Positions 32,690 to 44,492 of a stretch of DNA of 64,000 nucleotides are shown one piece after another. Made by a program: the position numbers and the translations under genes. Within the stretch, counting starts at the first letter, position 1; each line of letters begins with the position of its first letter. The stretch is from Talinum fruticosum (taxonomy: Eukaryota > Streptophyta > Magnoliopsida > Caryophyllales > Talinaceae). Location: positions 3,551,001 through 3,615,000 of the forward strand of contig JAITYX010000028.1 of NCBI GenBank assembly GCA_021018815.1, in the 5' to 3' direction. The notes under the pieces were generated by a model. That model searched no databases and was not told where the DNA came from. It saw only the letters and a program-made list of their open reading frames with translations.

Positions 32690-34000
32690 CATTTTCATCA
32701 AACACAATGTGGATACTTTCTTCCACTTTCTTAGTTCTTTTATTAAAAACTCAATAGGCTTTGCTATGAGATGAATAACCCAGAAATATACCTTCATCGA
32801 CCTAGCATCAAACTTAGTTAGATGCTCCTTACCATTATTGTGGACAAAAACACTTACACCTGAATGGTCCGTTGAGTGTGTAATTTCTTGTGTTGATTGC
32901 CTCCGCCCGTAAACGATGAAGGTAGATCATTTTCAATCATCATAGTCCTTCCTATTTCTTCAAGCATTCTATTCTTTCTCTCCACTACTTCATTCTGTTG
33001 AGGAATTCTTGGTGCGAGACGTTGTGAGAGATGTCATTCTTGTCAAAGAAGTCTCGTAAATTCTAAGTAATCGAACTCCCTTCTATGGTTAGTTCGAATC
33101 CTTTTGATCTCGAGTCCGAGACTCCACTTGAATTTTTCTGCAGATCTTAGTGAATTCTTTGAAGGCTTCATTCTTGTTCTTAAGAAAACACACCCAAGTA
33201 AATCGTGATAAATCATCAACAACAATAAGGACATACGATTTACCTCCAAAACTTTTCACGAGAATTTCTCCACACAAATCACTATCAAGCGGTTGAAGCA
33301 CTTTGGTTGTAAATATAGTTTTGAGTGGCTTGAAAGATGATATGACTTTCTTACCTTTTGTGCATGCCTCACATATTTTATCTTTCTTAAAAGCAAAATT
33401 AGGTCAACCCTAACCAATCCATGAGATGCATGTTTCTTCATAGTATGCATGCTGATATGACTTAATCTACGATGCCAAGTCCATCAATCATCATTCACGG
33501 ATGCTTTCAAACAAGATAAATTCTGACTTGAATCGGAGAGAAGAATAATGTAAGTGTTACTCGACCTCGGACCCGAGAGCTTAGTCTCTTTAGTGATGAC
33601 ATTAGAGATGTAGCAGTTAGTGCGAGTAAACATTACCTCTTGACCTTTGTCACATAGTTGAGAAATGCTAAGGAGATTGTAATTGAGTCCTTTGACAAGG
33701 TAGACCTGATCGACTATGTTGATTCCTTAACCAATTTTGCCAATCCCTATTATCTTCCCTTTGTTGTTATCTCCAAATGTGATTTTCCTCCTTTCGGATC
33801 TTCTAGCTCGAGAGAAGAGTCTTGAATCTCCGACATGTGGCATGAGCAACCATTATCTAAGTACCAATGACCTTTCTTCTTCTTCTTAGTTACCTGGAAG
33901 ACGAAACTAACTAACCCTTCTCACATCCTCTTACGAACCCAAGTAACTCCCTTTATTGAGGTCCATTTCTAAGGAAGAGCACTTTTGGGAACCCAGATTT
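32690..34000 (-). pseudogene. copia D protease and integrase
   Basis: On the minus strand the protease-side segment reads ITFGDNNKGKIIGIGKIG, VDQVYLVKGLNYNLLSISQL and CDKGQEVMF near 33650-33810. The His/Cys integrase start (KHASHGLVR, then CEACTKGKKV) lies at 33350-33450. The core has DLCGEILVKSFGGKSYVLIV and VDDLSRFTWVCFLKNKNEAF at 33170-33280, then RTNHRREFDYLEF. The second catalytic Asp of RTDHGREF is Asn here. The C-terminal part runs to FDENDLGRISE near 32690. Frameshifts near 33250 and 33070 break it. Confidence 0.8.
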
Positions 34001-35701
34001 GAATGATTTTGGGTCAGGTCCGATTCTCGCTCTTCCTTCCAAAAAGCCGAGTCTGTGTCTCTTTCTTTTGAAAATCTTTTCTTTTGTAAATTGGAGGAGA
34101 AGGCTTTTACCTGTAAGTCTGGTTCGGGTTTAGTCCTTTGGTCATTTGTATGAATAGGACCATGCTCAACCTTCCCGAACTTTACGGTTACGGAATCCTT
34201 TTGAAAAGATTAGAATAGGATTTTGATTTCTCTTCTTTATTGAAACCAAGTCCTTTTTCTCCGAAGGAGACACACCGAGAGCCTAAAAGCATATCAACGT
34301 TTTTCGACCTTGAGTGAATTTTAAACCAAGCTCTTAAGACTCATTGAGCTTTCTTTTCAGTTGGTCATTCTCTGTTTGAGTGACTCGAACACGGCCTCAT
34401 TTACTTGAGTACCGGTATTAAGTTCTTTCAAATTTTGTCTCAGTTTTCCAATTCAATTTTTAAAGCATTGCTCTCATCGAGTAAGAGACTCGGGTTGTTC
34501 TTTGAACTGGAAAGAGTCAAAATTGGACTTTTCTTCCAAAGTGAAAATATATCCTGCTAAATCAACTTTTGACAATTTAAGAAAGTATTCAACTACCTCA
34601 TCAATATCCGAGTCCTTGTTATCCGACTCTAATTCAACTTCGATTCCGTAAGTGCCATAAGACACTTAGAGTCATCTCGAGTCATCTTCTTCGAGATGAG
34701 TCATCATCACTCCAGGTAGCCATCATAGCCTTATTCTTTCTGTCCTTTGTTCTTTTGGGACAATTCTTGACCATGTGCTCCTTGATGCCACATTCAAAGC
34801 AACCAGAGTTCTTAGATAAAGATAACTTTGAACGAGAAGAATATTTACCTTTTCTGTCCTTCTTATCTTTCTTGTAGAACTAATCCTTTGGCCTATTTTC
34901 CCACTTCGGTATTTCATCATTTTCTTGAAGCCACAGGCTATGAGTGCCATAGGATTCTCTTCGATTCTAAGGAGCTCGGACTATCACATCCGCTTTCGGA
35001 GGCCTTTAGCGCAATATTGTTTTTGGTGCTGACCTCTACATCCTCTTCCTCCGGATGAATCTCATGGGTCAATAACTTATCAATAAGCTCGTCTCGGTCT
35101 TAGTTGGGAAAGGTTCCGAGCTTCTTCAATGGCTGTCACCTTAGGACCCCATCTCTTCTTTGGTAGACATCTCATAATCATTATGGACATTTCTTCGTTA
35201 GAGATCTTTCTACCTAGAGATTTGAGATTATTGGTAATCTCTTTGAATCGAATATACATCCGAGTGATGTTTTCTTCGGCTCCATCTTGCACAACTCATA
35301 TTTATTAAGATATTAACTTATCTTCGCTGTTTCACTTGACTTGATCCTTCATAAGTGTTGACAAGAGTGTCCCACACCTCTTTGGCTGTGTCACAGCTGA
35401 GACCCCGTTGTATTCTTCTTTGCTCATGGCACACATCAATGTGTTCATAGCTTTAAAATTCTTTCTGAATTTCTCGGTCTCCTCGGTGGTGAACTCAGAT
35501 TTGGCTTTAGGTATAAGAGTTGCATTCTCTGTCTTCATAGGAATGCGAGTTGCCAACTTGGATGATGTTCGAAACTTCTTTACCGTTATCCATCATGAAA
35601 CATTCCATCATCTTCTTCCTATGGGCAAAGTTTGACCCTTTGAACTTCGGTGGTCCGGTAGATGATCTTCCTTTATCGAACTCTTCATTGTTCCGAGCCA
35701 T
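34001..35701 (-). pseudogene. copia D gag
   Basis: Gag starts at ATG 35701 and reads MARNNEEFDKGRSSTGPPKF, then KGSNFAHRKKMMECFMMDNG. After a frameshift come ETEKFRKNFKAMNTLMCAMS (35332-35500) and NNLKSLGRKISNEEMSI with KRWGPKVTAIEEARNLSQ (35080-35292). The zinc knuckle near 34765-34805 is CFECGIKEHMVKNC, with all four ligands kept. A Ser/Asp/Glu-rich linker at 34470-34670 (DNKDSDIDEVVEYFLKL) follows. The order matches copia A and E2. Confidence 0.82.
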
Positions 35702-35746
35702 CATATCTTTGTACCTTTGGATGGTGAGATCCTCTTGAAAGGCTAT

Positions 35747-35758
35747 GCTCCGATACCA
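35747..35758 (-). other. primer binding site of copia D
   Basis: TGGTATCGGAGC on the minus strand, two bases after the LTR end, is the best-preserved primer site in the window. It matches the 3' end of plant initiator tRNA-Met. Confidence 0.8.
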
Positions 35759-35760
35759 AT

Positions 35761-37266
35761 TGAAGGTTTGCTCGTGGAGAGTTTAAATCACCCTACAGGG
35801 AGTGAATAGGGTGATGAAGAAAATTAAACGATTTTTGCAACGGATCAGCTAAACAACAGATTCTAGTGTCTAAATTGGACTCAGAAAAGTGATAACACAA
35901 ATTTACATGGAAAACCTCCTGGGGCACAAAACCATGGAAAACCTCCTGGGGCACAAAACCACGGACAATGCTAATCCAAGCACCAAGTCAAATCCACTAT
36001 TTTGAATCCACAAAATTCAAGGACTGACTCTACTAGAATTGCTCCCTTAAACAATTCCTTACAATGTTTTCCTAGACTCAGAAGTTACCTTATCTGATCT
36101 ACTACCTCATTATCGAGGTAACCTTTACAATTAGAGACAACTGAGCTGAGTTAACCCTTACAGCTCGGTCAAGGGACCTAACTCGGAAAGTAAGAAAAGA
36201 ATATGACTGATTACAAGACTTTCTTTACAACTCATAAAATATTAAATACGAGACTTGAAGTTGTAAATAGAAGATTGAATAAAGAATTAGAACAACAACT
36301 TTAGCTCAAGTAATGTGCTTAGAAATAATGTTCAACAATCTCCTAGTGTTGTGAGGTGCCTTCTATTTATAGCCAACCAGGCAGAATGACTGTTGAGTCT
36401 TGGTTCTTAACATAAGTCTTCACTAGCCATTGTAACGACTCTTACGAGTCACTCGGAAAAGATCCGTTGGGATGTGAATGTTGTGCAACGACTCTTGGCT
36501 CCAAAAAATTGTCCAATCACTTGGTGGTGACTGAAAGTTATGGTGGAAACAACCGTTAAGCCTAGAGTTGGAGTTTTCCTGTTTTGGAAACAGACAACCC
36601 TTACACGGTGTATCGAGCCATGTCCAGAAGTAGGTAGAACGTGTCTCGCTGGTGTTTGACGAGCTAGAAGCCGGTTACTTTTGTATTTCAAAAATTAGTT
36701 AGCCTCATTTGAATAACCTACAAAAGCAAACCACATTGGTTCTCAACGTATAAAATACTTTGGTCCAAGATTAGGCACATATAATAATTAAATAAGCACA
36801 ATTAAATGTTTAAGTATCTTTGGCCTAGAAGAGTGGAATTTTCTAAGTCTAATATTCAATATACTCAAATTCCATCTGAGTCAATCCTAAGGATGATCAA
36901 GTACAGAGAGTAAAATATCGAGTACAACAACTTGATCTCGGTCAAATAATTCTCAAGGAAATAAAGCTGACTTAGAATAAGGAGTTAACACTGTAATTCT
37001 CTTTGCATTGAAATACACGAGTCATTACTCGGAATAAGAGTGTTAAAGAAATTATTTGAGCATGCGATAGTTCAAGTGAGTTAGAAACATTAGCATAGGA
37101 GATATGTAATAAGGTGCTTTCGAGTCGACTAGAAACGAATGAAAACTTATACAAGAGTTTTTATAACATTTAGAATGACTTGAAATCAAAACTTAAGAGA
37201 GATAGGATTTTGACTCGAGTCTTCATGTAATACTCAGAATGACTTAGAGTTAGAAGCGAGTCTTCA
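35761..37266 (-). repeat. 5' LTR of copia D
   Basis: The LTR is 1506 bp, from TGAAGGTTTGCTC to GAGTCTTCA. A perfect 27 bp tandem duplication (35906-35932 and 35933-35959) accounts for its extra length compared with the 1479 bp LTR C. A minus-strand CTATAAATAG at 36363-36372 is the likely promoter. Its sequence is closer to LTR E2 than to A or C. Confidence 0.88.
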
Positions 37267-39854
37267 AGAACTCCGACCACTGAGAATGCCGAGATGGCAT
37301 CTCGTTGGCTAGCGGGATGAGCATGAGTCCGGAGTCGCTAAGGAAACCTTCTGAAGGAGGGGACCTAGAAACGACTATCCAACAAGAATAAAAGAGTAAT
37401 TAGAGCATGGGCTTAGAACCGATAAGTTAGCACTCAACTAACAAGGCTTACCCAGAATTATCAAAATGCGATCCTCGAAAAGAAACCCTTGATGGTGTGA
37501 AGAGGAGACTAAAGCCTAATGGAGATTGTCCGAGACTGCTCCCTATCATACTTGGAATTTTATCATATTACAAAGACATCTTTAGAACACAACTAAAAGT
37601 AACAAAGCATAATACTCTTACCCCTTTCCAATTCTTTAGGAGTGGATGACCTATGCATGCCAATTCAGGATGTTCAAGAATACCGAAAATGCGTGGGAGC
37701 TTTCCAGCCGAGACACATCAACCTCAAGACTCGGGATATGGACATCACCCGAAAGAAACTATAGCAACGAGGTTAATTTCGCACTGCAAAATATAATCAC
37801 ACAAATGAGCAAACTAAGACTTACCAATTAGGTCATGATTCAGTCAGTAAATACTACACATAGGATGAGCCCGCTTCCAAGAAATGCATGTAAGGAGTTC
37901 TTTTATTAATGTATTAGCTCAAAACCTCGTTAATTGATCTTTATGGTGCTTCCACTCAATCAATTCTCGATTTTTTATCAATAGGCATTGAAAAAAGGTA
38001 TCTAGGCATATCTTATTTCTTCATATTTTGACTTCTATGAAGTTTTTCTTCACATACTCATAAAAATCGTCAGTTTGGACGATGCATAGTAGTGAGCCTT
38101 TTTTTAGTATTTACTAGGAGATTTGGTCTTCCTTTTCTTTCTACTGATGGAGATAGTCGCACATAATGACAGATCACTACCATATTATTCAAAGCTTGGG
38201 TAAGAATGGGTTTTGTTCTAATGCCCGAAAATAATATTCTAAAGCTTTTATATGTTCTCCATTACTTGTGTGGGTAGCTAGTGGTATTTCCTTCTACTCT
38301 TCTTAGGTTATTGAGGGAAGTAAAACATAGTTTGTGCCGGATCTTAAGTAACAAAAGGTGGCCACGTATTGTAGCGGATTTGAGGCGTAACCCACGGCAC
38401 TCGTGGTACCAACAAAATCCAAATGGACCCTCAAACAAAATTCATCTCTCACTCAACTCCTCGCGACCCCAGGCTTGGAGGTAGTCGACTTTGGTTCCAA
38501 GGGTGAAAATTGGCCTCGCACACATAAGACCCATGAAACAACAAGGAAAAACAAACAAACTAGAGTAGTGAAGCAAGGCCTTTGGCTAGCATCGGCCTCA
38601 CCACGACTATGACTACGAGACTCACCACAAGCCATGGGCTAGGGTATAAATCGAAATGAAGAGTAGAAAACTTTACGACCATTTCAAATTGAAATTTAAG
38701 TGACGTACCATGGTCAAATTATGGAGGGCGGACCATAAAGATGCAATTCCAAGCGTTGTCGTTGTCGGATATGAACTTGAGCCCATTGCATTGAAGCTAG
38801 TAAGGAAGGATGATTCCTCGAACTGGGTAAAAATTAGAAAATACTCATACAACCATGTTATAAATTTACCACACAAGTAAGCTCTTATCCACTCAAGATA
38901 AATATTTGGAGACCAAGAAGACGAGCATACCTCGATGACCTTCCCTAGGTTGCACAAGGGCATGTAGTTTTCCGAGTCCTTCTCGAATATAGTGCACCTA
39001 GCCCCTGGCATGTAAAGCCACTTATTAAACAAGTGTACATAGGCACGCCCTAATTAAGGTCATTAATTTTATCCAAGTCAACCAAATTCACTACATAGGG
39101 ACGTGCACTTTGGACCCTTGGTCGGAGAAAATATACGTGCATATCATAAGGGCAAGCACTATACGTGACTTGTTGTTGCGAGGTTATGTTGAGCCCCAAC
39201 CCAACATTTTTAAAGGCCTAAAAAAGGTGGAGTACTTGAAGTAATTGGCGTGAGGAAATCAAGTAGCTATGGGACCAAAGAGGTGACGCAAATAGTCACG
39301 GCTTTTGTACAAGTCCTCATCATAAGTTAAGGGTTCCCTAAGATGCCCGAACACGTGAGAACGGCCACGTTAAGAAGAGCAATAATCATCTCCCAAAATG
39401 GGAGATGAAAGGCGTTGGTGGTGTCCCAAAACAGCTTCTCAAATGACTCAGGTAGGGTCCTACTCCTTACGGTTACACATATGGCTTAAGGCAAGGTAAA
39501 AACGATCAAACTCGACACTAGTCATAACTTGTTCCAAGGGGTAATTCCGCTCCTTAAAAGTGTTGAAAAACTTTGTGATAGCACCACTACTACGAATGGT
39601 ACCCCGTACAAAAAGAAAATTTAACAAAGAGTCTTAGTTAAGGATGCCATATGAGCTCATGAAACAAAGAAACTTAAGTCAAGGCATTTACCATAGTGGA
39701 TATGGCTAGCCAACAAACATGGCTCTCAGCCTTCACCAAGAGGTCAAGTAGGGTTCCACTTATGATGGGGTCGCCATTCTAGCTATAAGATGTTATCTTT
39801 AGTAAGGCTTCCAGCTCTTGTCCTCCTAATAGGATAAGCACGTCTTCGAGACAT
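37267..39854 (-). pseudogene. G1 antisense gene with plant mobile domain and introns
   Basis: This gene runs opposite to gypsy G1 pol, between pol and the 3' LTR. It starts at ATG 39854 (MSRRRAYPIRRTRAG). The plant mobile domain hallmark is at 39342-39412: NAFHLPFWEMIIALLNVAV then LTCSGILG, as in MAIN/MAIL1-type proteins. Upstream of it is AITKFFNTFKERNYPLEQVM. Downstream are VPMYTCLISGF and a segment at 38400-38520 (ELSERRILFEGPFGFCWY, then NTWPPFVT, MFYFP) that aligns with G3. Further left are exons separated by GT-AG introns, for example GTAAGT (37831 side) and GTAAGAG, with counterparts in G3. Stops and frameshifts show decay. The role of such antisense genes in Tat elements is unknown. 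Confidence 0.72.
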
Positions 39855-39977
39855 GTTTGTGGAAATTTTTTAAGAAAACCGATCTAGTTTTCTCAAGGCA
39901 ACATGAGAGTAAGCTAAAGAAGCAAGAAGAAGCAAGGAGAAGAGTAAGTGCAATGCGTAAAATAAACACACAAAACT

Positions 39978-39989
39978 CCCTTTTATAGG
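39978..39989 (-). promoter_or_regulatory. TATA box of G1 antisense gene
   Basis: CCTATAAAAGGG on the minus strand lies about 125 bases before the ATG at 39854 and faces away from the 3' LTR. Spacing and sequence fit a plant core promoter. Confidence 0.6.
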
Positions 39990-40628
39990 CAAACTTGAAC
40001 AACATGTCAAATGGATAAGATAAGTTCAAAAAGCAAAAGGAGACCAAGCGTGGAGTGGCTAAGAGCATGTGCGAAGACTACACCCCGCCCAAAGCCCGGC
40101 CAAGCACCGATTATCGAGGCCTAGCCAAAATCAGCCTCGGCGGCAGCTTTGTAGGTGTAGCCCTAGGCCTAACCGGCGCCGTTACCCATCAAGCATTGCT
40201 GACCAACTTTGCAGCCAATGCATACAAGTGGGTTCATAGAACCCATCGTGTTAACTTTGCCAGATTCTTCTCGACCTATTTTTCACTAAATTACTTAGGT
40301 AAAAATACTAAACTTTCGTGAATATGATTATTTACTAATAATATGCTAGTACAACAAAATTATTAAGCTAAGGTTCATATTAAGAGAAGATCAAGCTTCA
40401 ACATAATTACTAAGCTTTAGGACTATGATCAAGCAAAGATCAAGATCATTTAGTCGAATTTCGTAACGCATGAATCACGACCAAGTCTAAGGGCCCCTAT
40501 CTTGGAGTTCAGGTTCAACAACAGTCGATTCCGTAAACCTCTAATTTATTGGCAACCGAAGCAACGCCAGAAAATGAGATAAGTGCCCTTTAGTGTCTAC
40601 TTTAACCCTTCGTCTTTCGCACTCGGTC
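39990..40628. other. upstream region of the antisense gene, no gene seen
   Basis: About 640 bases between the antisense promoter and the polypurine tract hold an open frame at 40055-40321 with no recognisable family. The block GGCAACCGAAGCAACGCC (40550-40570) and AT-rich DNA make up the rest. Confidence 0.5.
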
Positions 40629-40639
40629 AAAGTGGGGGC
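40629..40639 (+). other. polypurine tract of gypsy G1
   Basis: AAAGTGGGGGC sits just before the LTR start, where Tat-type elements carry a G-rich plus-strand primer. Confidence 0.7.
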
Positions 40640-40640
40640 T

Positions 40641-41990
40641 AACTATAGGCACTAAAAACATGTTGCCCTTATGTCTTTTATTTCGTTATTTATTTTGTTA
40701 TCCTAGTGATAAAATCTTAGTCCTATTTGTGAACTCGGATCATGGTTGGAGTCCGAACGATGTGATGAAAGGCAATAAATCACAAAAACCCGTTAGCACC
40801 ACAAATCTTAGAATGTTGAATTTTAGAGCTAAGAGCCATTGAATGCGAAGCTTTTGACTACCACGAAGCTAGAAGTTCTACTCTAATATATTAACTAATC
40901 TTCAGCTAAGCATTACTACATCTTTACTTTGACATACATACACTTTTCTCTTCCGCTACCTAATCCCCTCATCTTCACCATACTCGTCACACGCATTTCA
41001 TGCTACCCAACCTCATAAATTCCATACAATAACCTTATCCGTGCTAACTACCTCGCCGTCATGCTTTCAGATTCGGTTCATGAACCAAACTCAGCAGGTA
41101 GGACAACCTAAGGGCATCCGATCAACCTTTTAGTCTTGTACGATTTTATTTATTTCTACTTTTAATTCCTCCCCGCCCACTATAAGTTTTATTTTCTGGT
41201 TTTGTTTTCGATTTCCTTTATCATTTTCTTGATCACTTTTTTATTTGCTTTTAGGGCTTTCCTAGTATGTTTTAAATGATTTAATGTTTTAGACTCGCAT
41301 GTTGTATGCTTGATTGATAACACATTATTTTGACTCGCAACTCAAATGAGTAAAGGTCGTCTATCGACGGATAGAATATAGGGCTTATCCATAAATTTCG
41401 TACCTTTACCCCGAATACCCGATTTTTGTTCTAGGCCGATGGATACACTTTTTAAAACCTTTTTCAAGATTAGTTTTCCCATACTAAGTTTGGAAGAGTT
41501 TTCTTTTATTTTTGTTAGTTTTGATCTTCTAAAACTAACTCCCGACTCTCTCCTTTTTGTTTTTATTTCTCCTAATCGCATCTCCGAATTTCTAATTTAA
41601 AAATAGACAAAATTTGATTTATTTTCTAATAGCCGAGGCTATAGATCGAGACTGACTCCTCAATCTTGACCTATTGCCGACGCCGATCACGGTCGGCGCA
41701 TGACTCTCGCCAACGACCGGCCGTGAGCGAGCTTGGGTCTTAGTCCAAATCGGTGTTATTTCACCTTTTTCGCCCAAAAGTCTTGTGGTAAAAGGTAAAT
41801 TGTGTTTTGTTTATTTTCGAAAATTATGAAACCGCTATACTCATCCCTACTTCTAAAACTTTTAATAGGAAAATTCGCCTAGCCGATGGCCTTAACTCAA
41901 GTGGTAGCAACACTCGTGTGGTGGAAGAGGTTTAAGGCTCTACCAATGATCAAATTCTAGCAGAGTTTACGGTGCAACTCTACCAAGTGC
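40641..41990 (+). repeat. 3' LTR of gypsy G1
   Basis: The LTR begins near ACTATAGGCACTAAAAAC, like the TGTAGRCACYAAAAA start of related elements. Its middle (41340-41600, with TTTCGTACCTTTACCCC, CGATTTTTGTTCT and CTAACTCCCGACTC) matches the G3 LTR in reverse (57930-58160). A GC-rich patch CGACGCCGATCACGGTCGGCGC is at 41679-41700. The end is not sharply defined because a LINE fragment follows near 41995. Confidence 0.65.
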
Positions 41991-41994
41991 AATT

Positions 41995-42855
41995 ATTCTC
42001 ATATCCCTCAACTATCAAGGACTAGGTGAACCCTAGGCAGTTAAGGATCTCCATGGCCTTTTATAGAGATTATCACTAAAAGTGGTCTTCCTCTCGGAGA
42101 CCAAGGGTAGCAAAGCTAAGATAGATACTATTTTTACTCAAAGAAGTGATAATTTTTTTGGTGTGGTTGTGGATGTTATTGGTAGAGCTGGAGGCCTCAC
42201 CTTGCTTTGGACAAATGATATGGACCTGACAATCCTCTCTTCCTCATTGCATCATATTGACTCGACTATGTTTTGGCTGATTGATGACACAACCCGGCAT
42301 TGTACTCGGGTTTATGGTAGGCCTACTGCACAAGATAACTCGGAGAACATATGGAATGATTGAAGACCATGCTACCCACTCGACATTCTTTAGATTCTCA
42401 AAGGTGACCTAGATGAGATCTTTAACAATCTTGAGAAATGAGGAGGACCCCTAAACCCGCTTCGCCTTAGATAATTTTAAGAATATTTTTCTTAATGTCG
42501 AACTTTTCAATCTTGGTTATACGAGTCATTACTTCACGTGGAGCAGTCATAGGCATAATGGTATTATTCAGAAGAGCGACTCAATCGATATTGTCCTAAT
42601 ACTCGGTCGGTCCCTTTAATGCTTGGATGCAAGGGTCATACATATAGACTTGGACTTCTTCGATCACTTGCCCATCCTAAGAATGCAACCAAAACCGACA
42701 TCCTAAGAATGCAACCAAAACCGACTAGCTTAGATGATTTCAGTGTGGGCGACCGAGTCCTCTCGCTTGGATGTTGTCTACTATGCCTATTCATCTAGTT
42801 GCAACACCGACATGGTTGAAAATATTATTAGGAAGATTGATAGTTGTGCCATTGT
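41995..42855 (+). pseudogene. L1-type LINE endonuclease fragment
   Basis: This is the apurinic-type endonuclease domain of a non-LTR retrotransposon. It starts NYQGLGEP near 42011 (usual WNCRGLGNP), then VVFLSETKGSKAKIDTI (42080), VVVDVIGRAGGLTLLW, HIDSTMFWLIDDTTRHCTRV and YGRPTAQDN (42319). After a frameshift GDLDEIFNNLEK (usual GDFNEIL) follows at 42404, then YTSHYFTWSSHRHNG and DFFDHLPIL near 42652 (usual SDHLPIL). Several stops break it. The reverse transcriptase is absent. A 27 base duplication (ATCCTAAGAATGCAACCAAAACCGAC) is at about 42675-42725. Confidence 0.82.
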
Positions 42856-42951
42856 AACAACCGGACCCTAAGAAAACATATTAATCTTTAATACGTTAAA
42901 TTATAATGAGGCCATGCACTTCAATTTAAAATTATTTCATGTCATGCTATA
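42856..42951. repeat. short LTR-like remnant
   Basis: TGTAACAACCGGACCCTAAG resembles the TGTAACACCCC start of family H LTRs. It is cut off after about 95 bases by the copia E2 LTR. Confidence 0.3.
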
Positions 42952-44433
42952 TGAACACTCAGCTTCTAACTCTAAGTCATTCTAAGAATTACATGAAGAC
43001 TCGGTATAAATCCTATATCTCTTAAGTTTTGATTTCAAGTCATTGTGAGCGTTATCGAAACTCTTGTATAAGTTTTCGTTCGTTTCGATCGACTCGAAAG
43101 CACCTTATTGCATATCTCATACACTAATGTTTTTTACTCACTCAAACATCACTCGAACTATCGCATGCTCAAATAATTTCTCTAACATTCTTATTATGAG
43201 TATTGATTATGTATTTCAACACAAAGCGAATTATAGTGTTAATTCCTTATTCAGTTTATTTCCTTGCGAATTATTTGACGAGATCCAGCTTGCCAAATTC
43301 TGATGTTTTATTCTTTTAACTAGATCATCCTTAGGATTGACTCGGATGGAATTTGAGTATATTGAATATTATACTCAGAAAATTCTACTCTTCTAGGCCA
43401 AAGATACTTAAGCATTTAATTATGCTAATTTAATTATTATTTGTGCCTAATCTTGGACCAAAGGATTTGATACTTTGAGAACAAATGTGGTTTGTTTTTG
43501 TAGGTTATTCAAATGACGCTAACTAATCTTTCAAATACAAAAGTAATCGACTTCTAGCCGTCAAACACCAAGCAAACAGTTTCTACCTACTTTTGGACAT
43601 GGCTAAAACACCATGTTAGGGTTGTCGCTTTCCAAAATTAGAAAACTCAAACTCTAGACTTAACGGTTGTTTCCACCACAACTTTCAGTCACCACCAAGT
43701 GATTGGACCATCTGTTGGAGCCAAGAGCTGTTGAACAATGTTCACATCCCAACGGATCTGTTCTTAGTGACTCGGAAGAGCCGTTACAATGGCTAGTGAA
43801 GACTTATATCAAGAACTAAGACTCAACGGTCATTATACCCGGTGGGCTATAAAAAGAAGCCACCTCGGAAGACTAGGAGATTGATGAACATTATTGCTGA
43901 ACACATTACTTGAGCTAAAGTTGTTGTTCTCATTCTTTATTCAATCTTCTATTTACAACTCCAAGTCTCGTATTTAATATTTTTTGAGATGTAAAGAAAG
44001 TCTTGTAATTAGTCATATTATTTTCATACTTTCTGAGTAAGGTCCCTTGACCGAGCCGTAAGGGTTAACTCAGGTCAGCTTGTCCCCGATAGTAAAGGTT
44101 ACCTCAGTCATGAATTACTAGCTCGGATAAGGTAACTTCGAGTCTAGGAAAACATTGTAAGGAATTGTTTAACGGAGCAATTCCGGTAGAGTCGATCATT
44201 GTATTTGTGGATTCAAAATAGTGGATTTTACTTGGTGCTTGGATTAGCACTCTCCGTGGTTTTCTCGCCCCGGGAGGGGTTCCACGTAAATCGGTGTTAT
44301 CACTTTTCCGAGTCTAAGCTAGACTCGGAATCTCACTGTTTAGCCGATCCGTTGCAAAAATCGTTCAATTTTCTCCATCACCTTATTCAGCCGCCCTCTA
44401 GGGTAACTTAGACTCTCCATGAGCAAACCTTCA
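42952..44433 (+). repeat. 5' LTR of copia E2
   Basis: The 1482 bp LTR runs from TGAACACTCAGC to GCAAACCTTCA in element sense. A TATA-like CTATAAAAAG lies near 43847-43856. It is an inverted partner of LTR D (35761-37266). Confidence 0.88.
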
Positions 44434-44435
44434 AT

Positions 44436-44447
44436 TGGTATCACAGC
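44436..44447 (+). other. primer binding site of copia E2
   Basis: TGGTATCACAGC differs by one base from the initiator tRNA-Met type TGGTATCAGAGC and lies two bases after the LTR end. Confidence 0.75.
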
Positions 44448-44492
44448 CTAGCCTTTTAAGAAGATCTCACCATCCAAAGGTATAAAGATCGG

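Larger units (their letters stand above)
32631..37266 (-). mobile_element. copia element D, truncated
   Basis: This is a minus-strand member of the same copia family. It has a full LTR (35761-37266), primer site, gag, protease and integrase, but it stops about 200 bases after integrase, at a point matching SDPKLSRDD of copia A. Reverse transcriptase, RNase H, the env-like frame and the 3' LTR are missing. It sits in the antisense gene of gypsy G1. The right flank is AGAAC; no left duplication can be matched because the left end is internal. Confidence 0.85.

Noticed and set aside
40055..40321. An 88-codon frame with a possible membrane segment (SFVGVALGLTGAVTHQALL)
   Set aside because: It lies in the upstream region of the G1 antisense gene, has no counterpart in G3 and no recognisable family; treated as chance.
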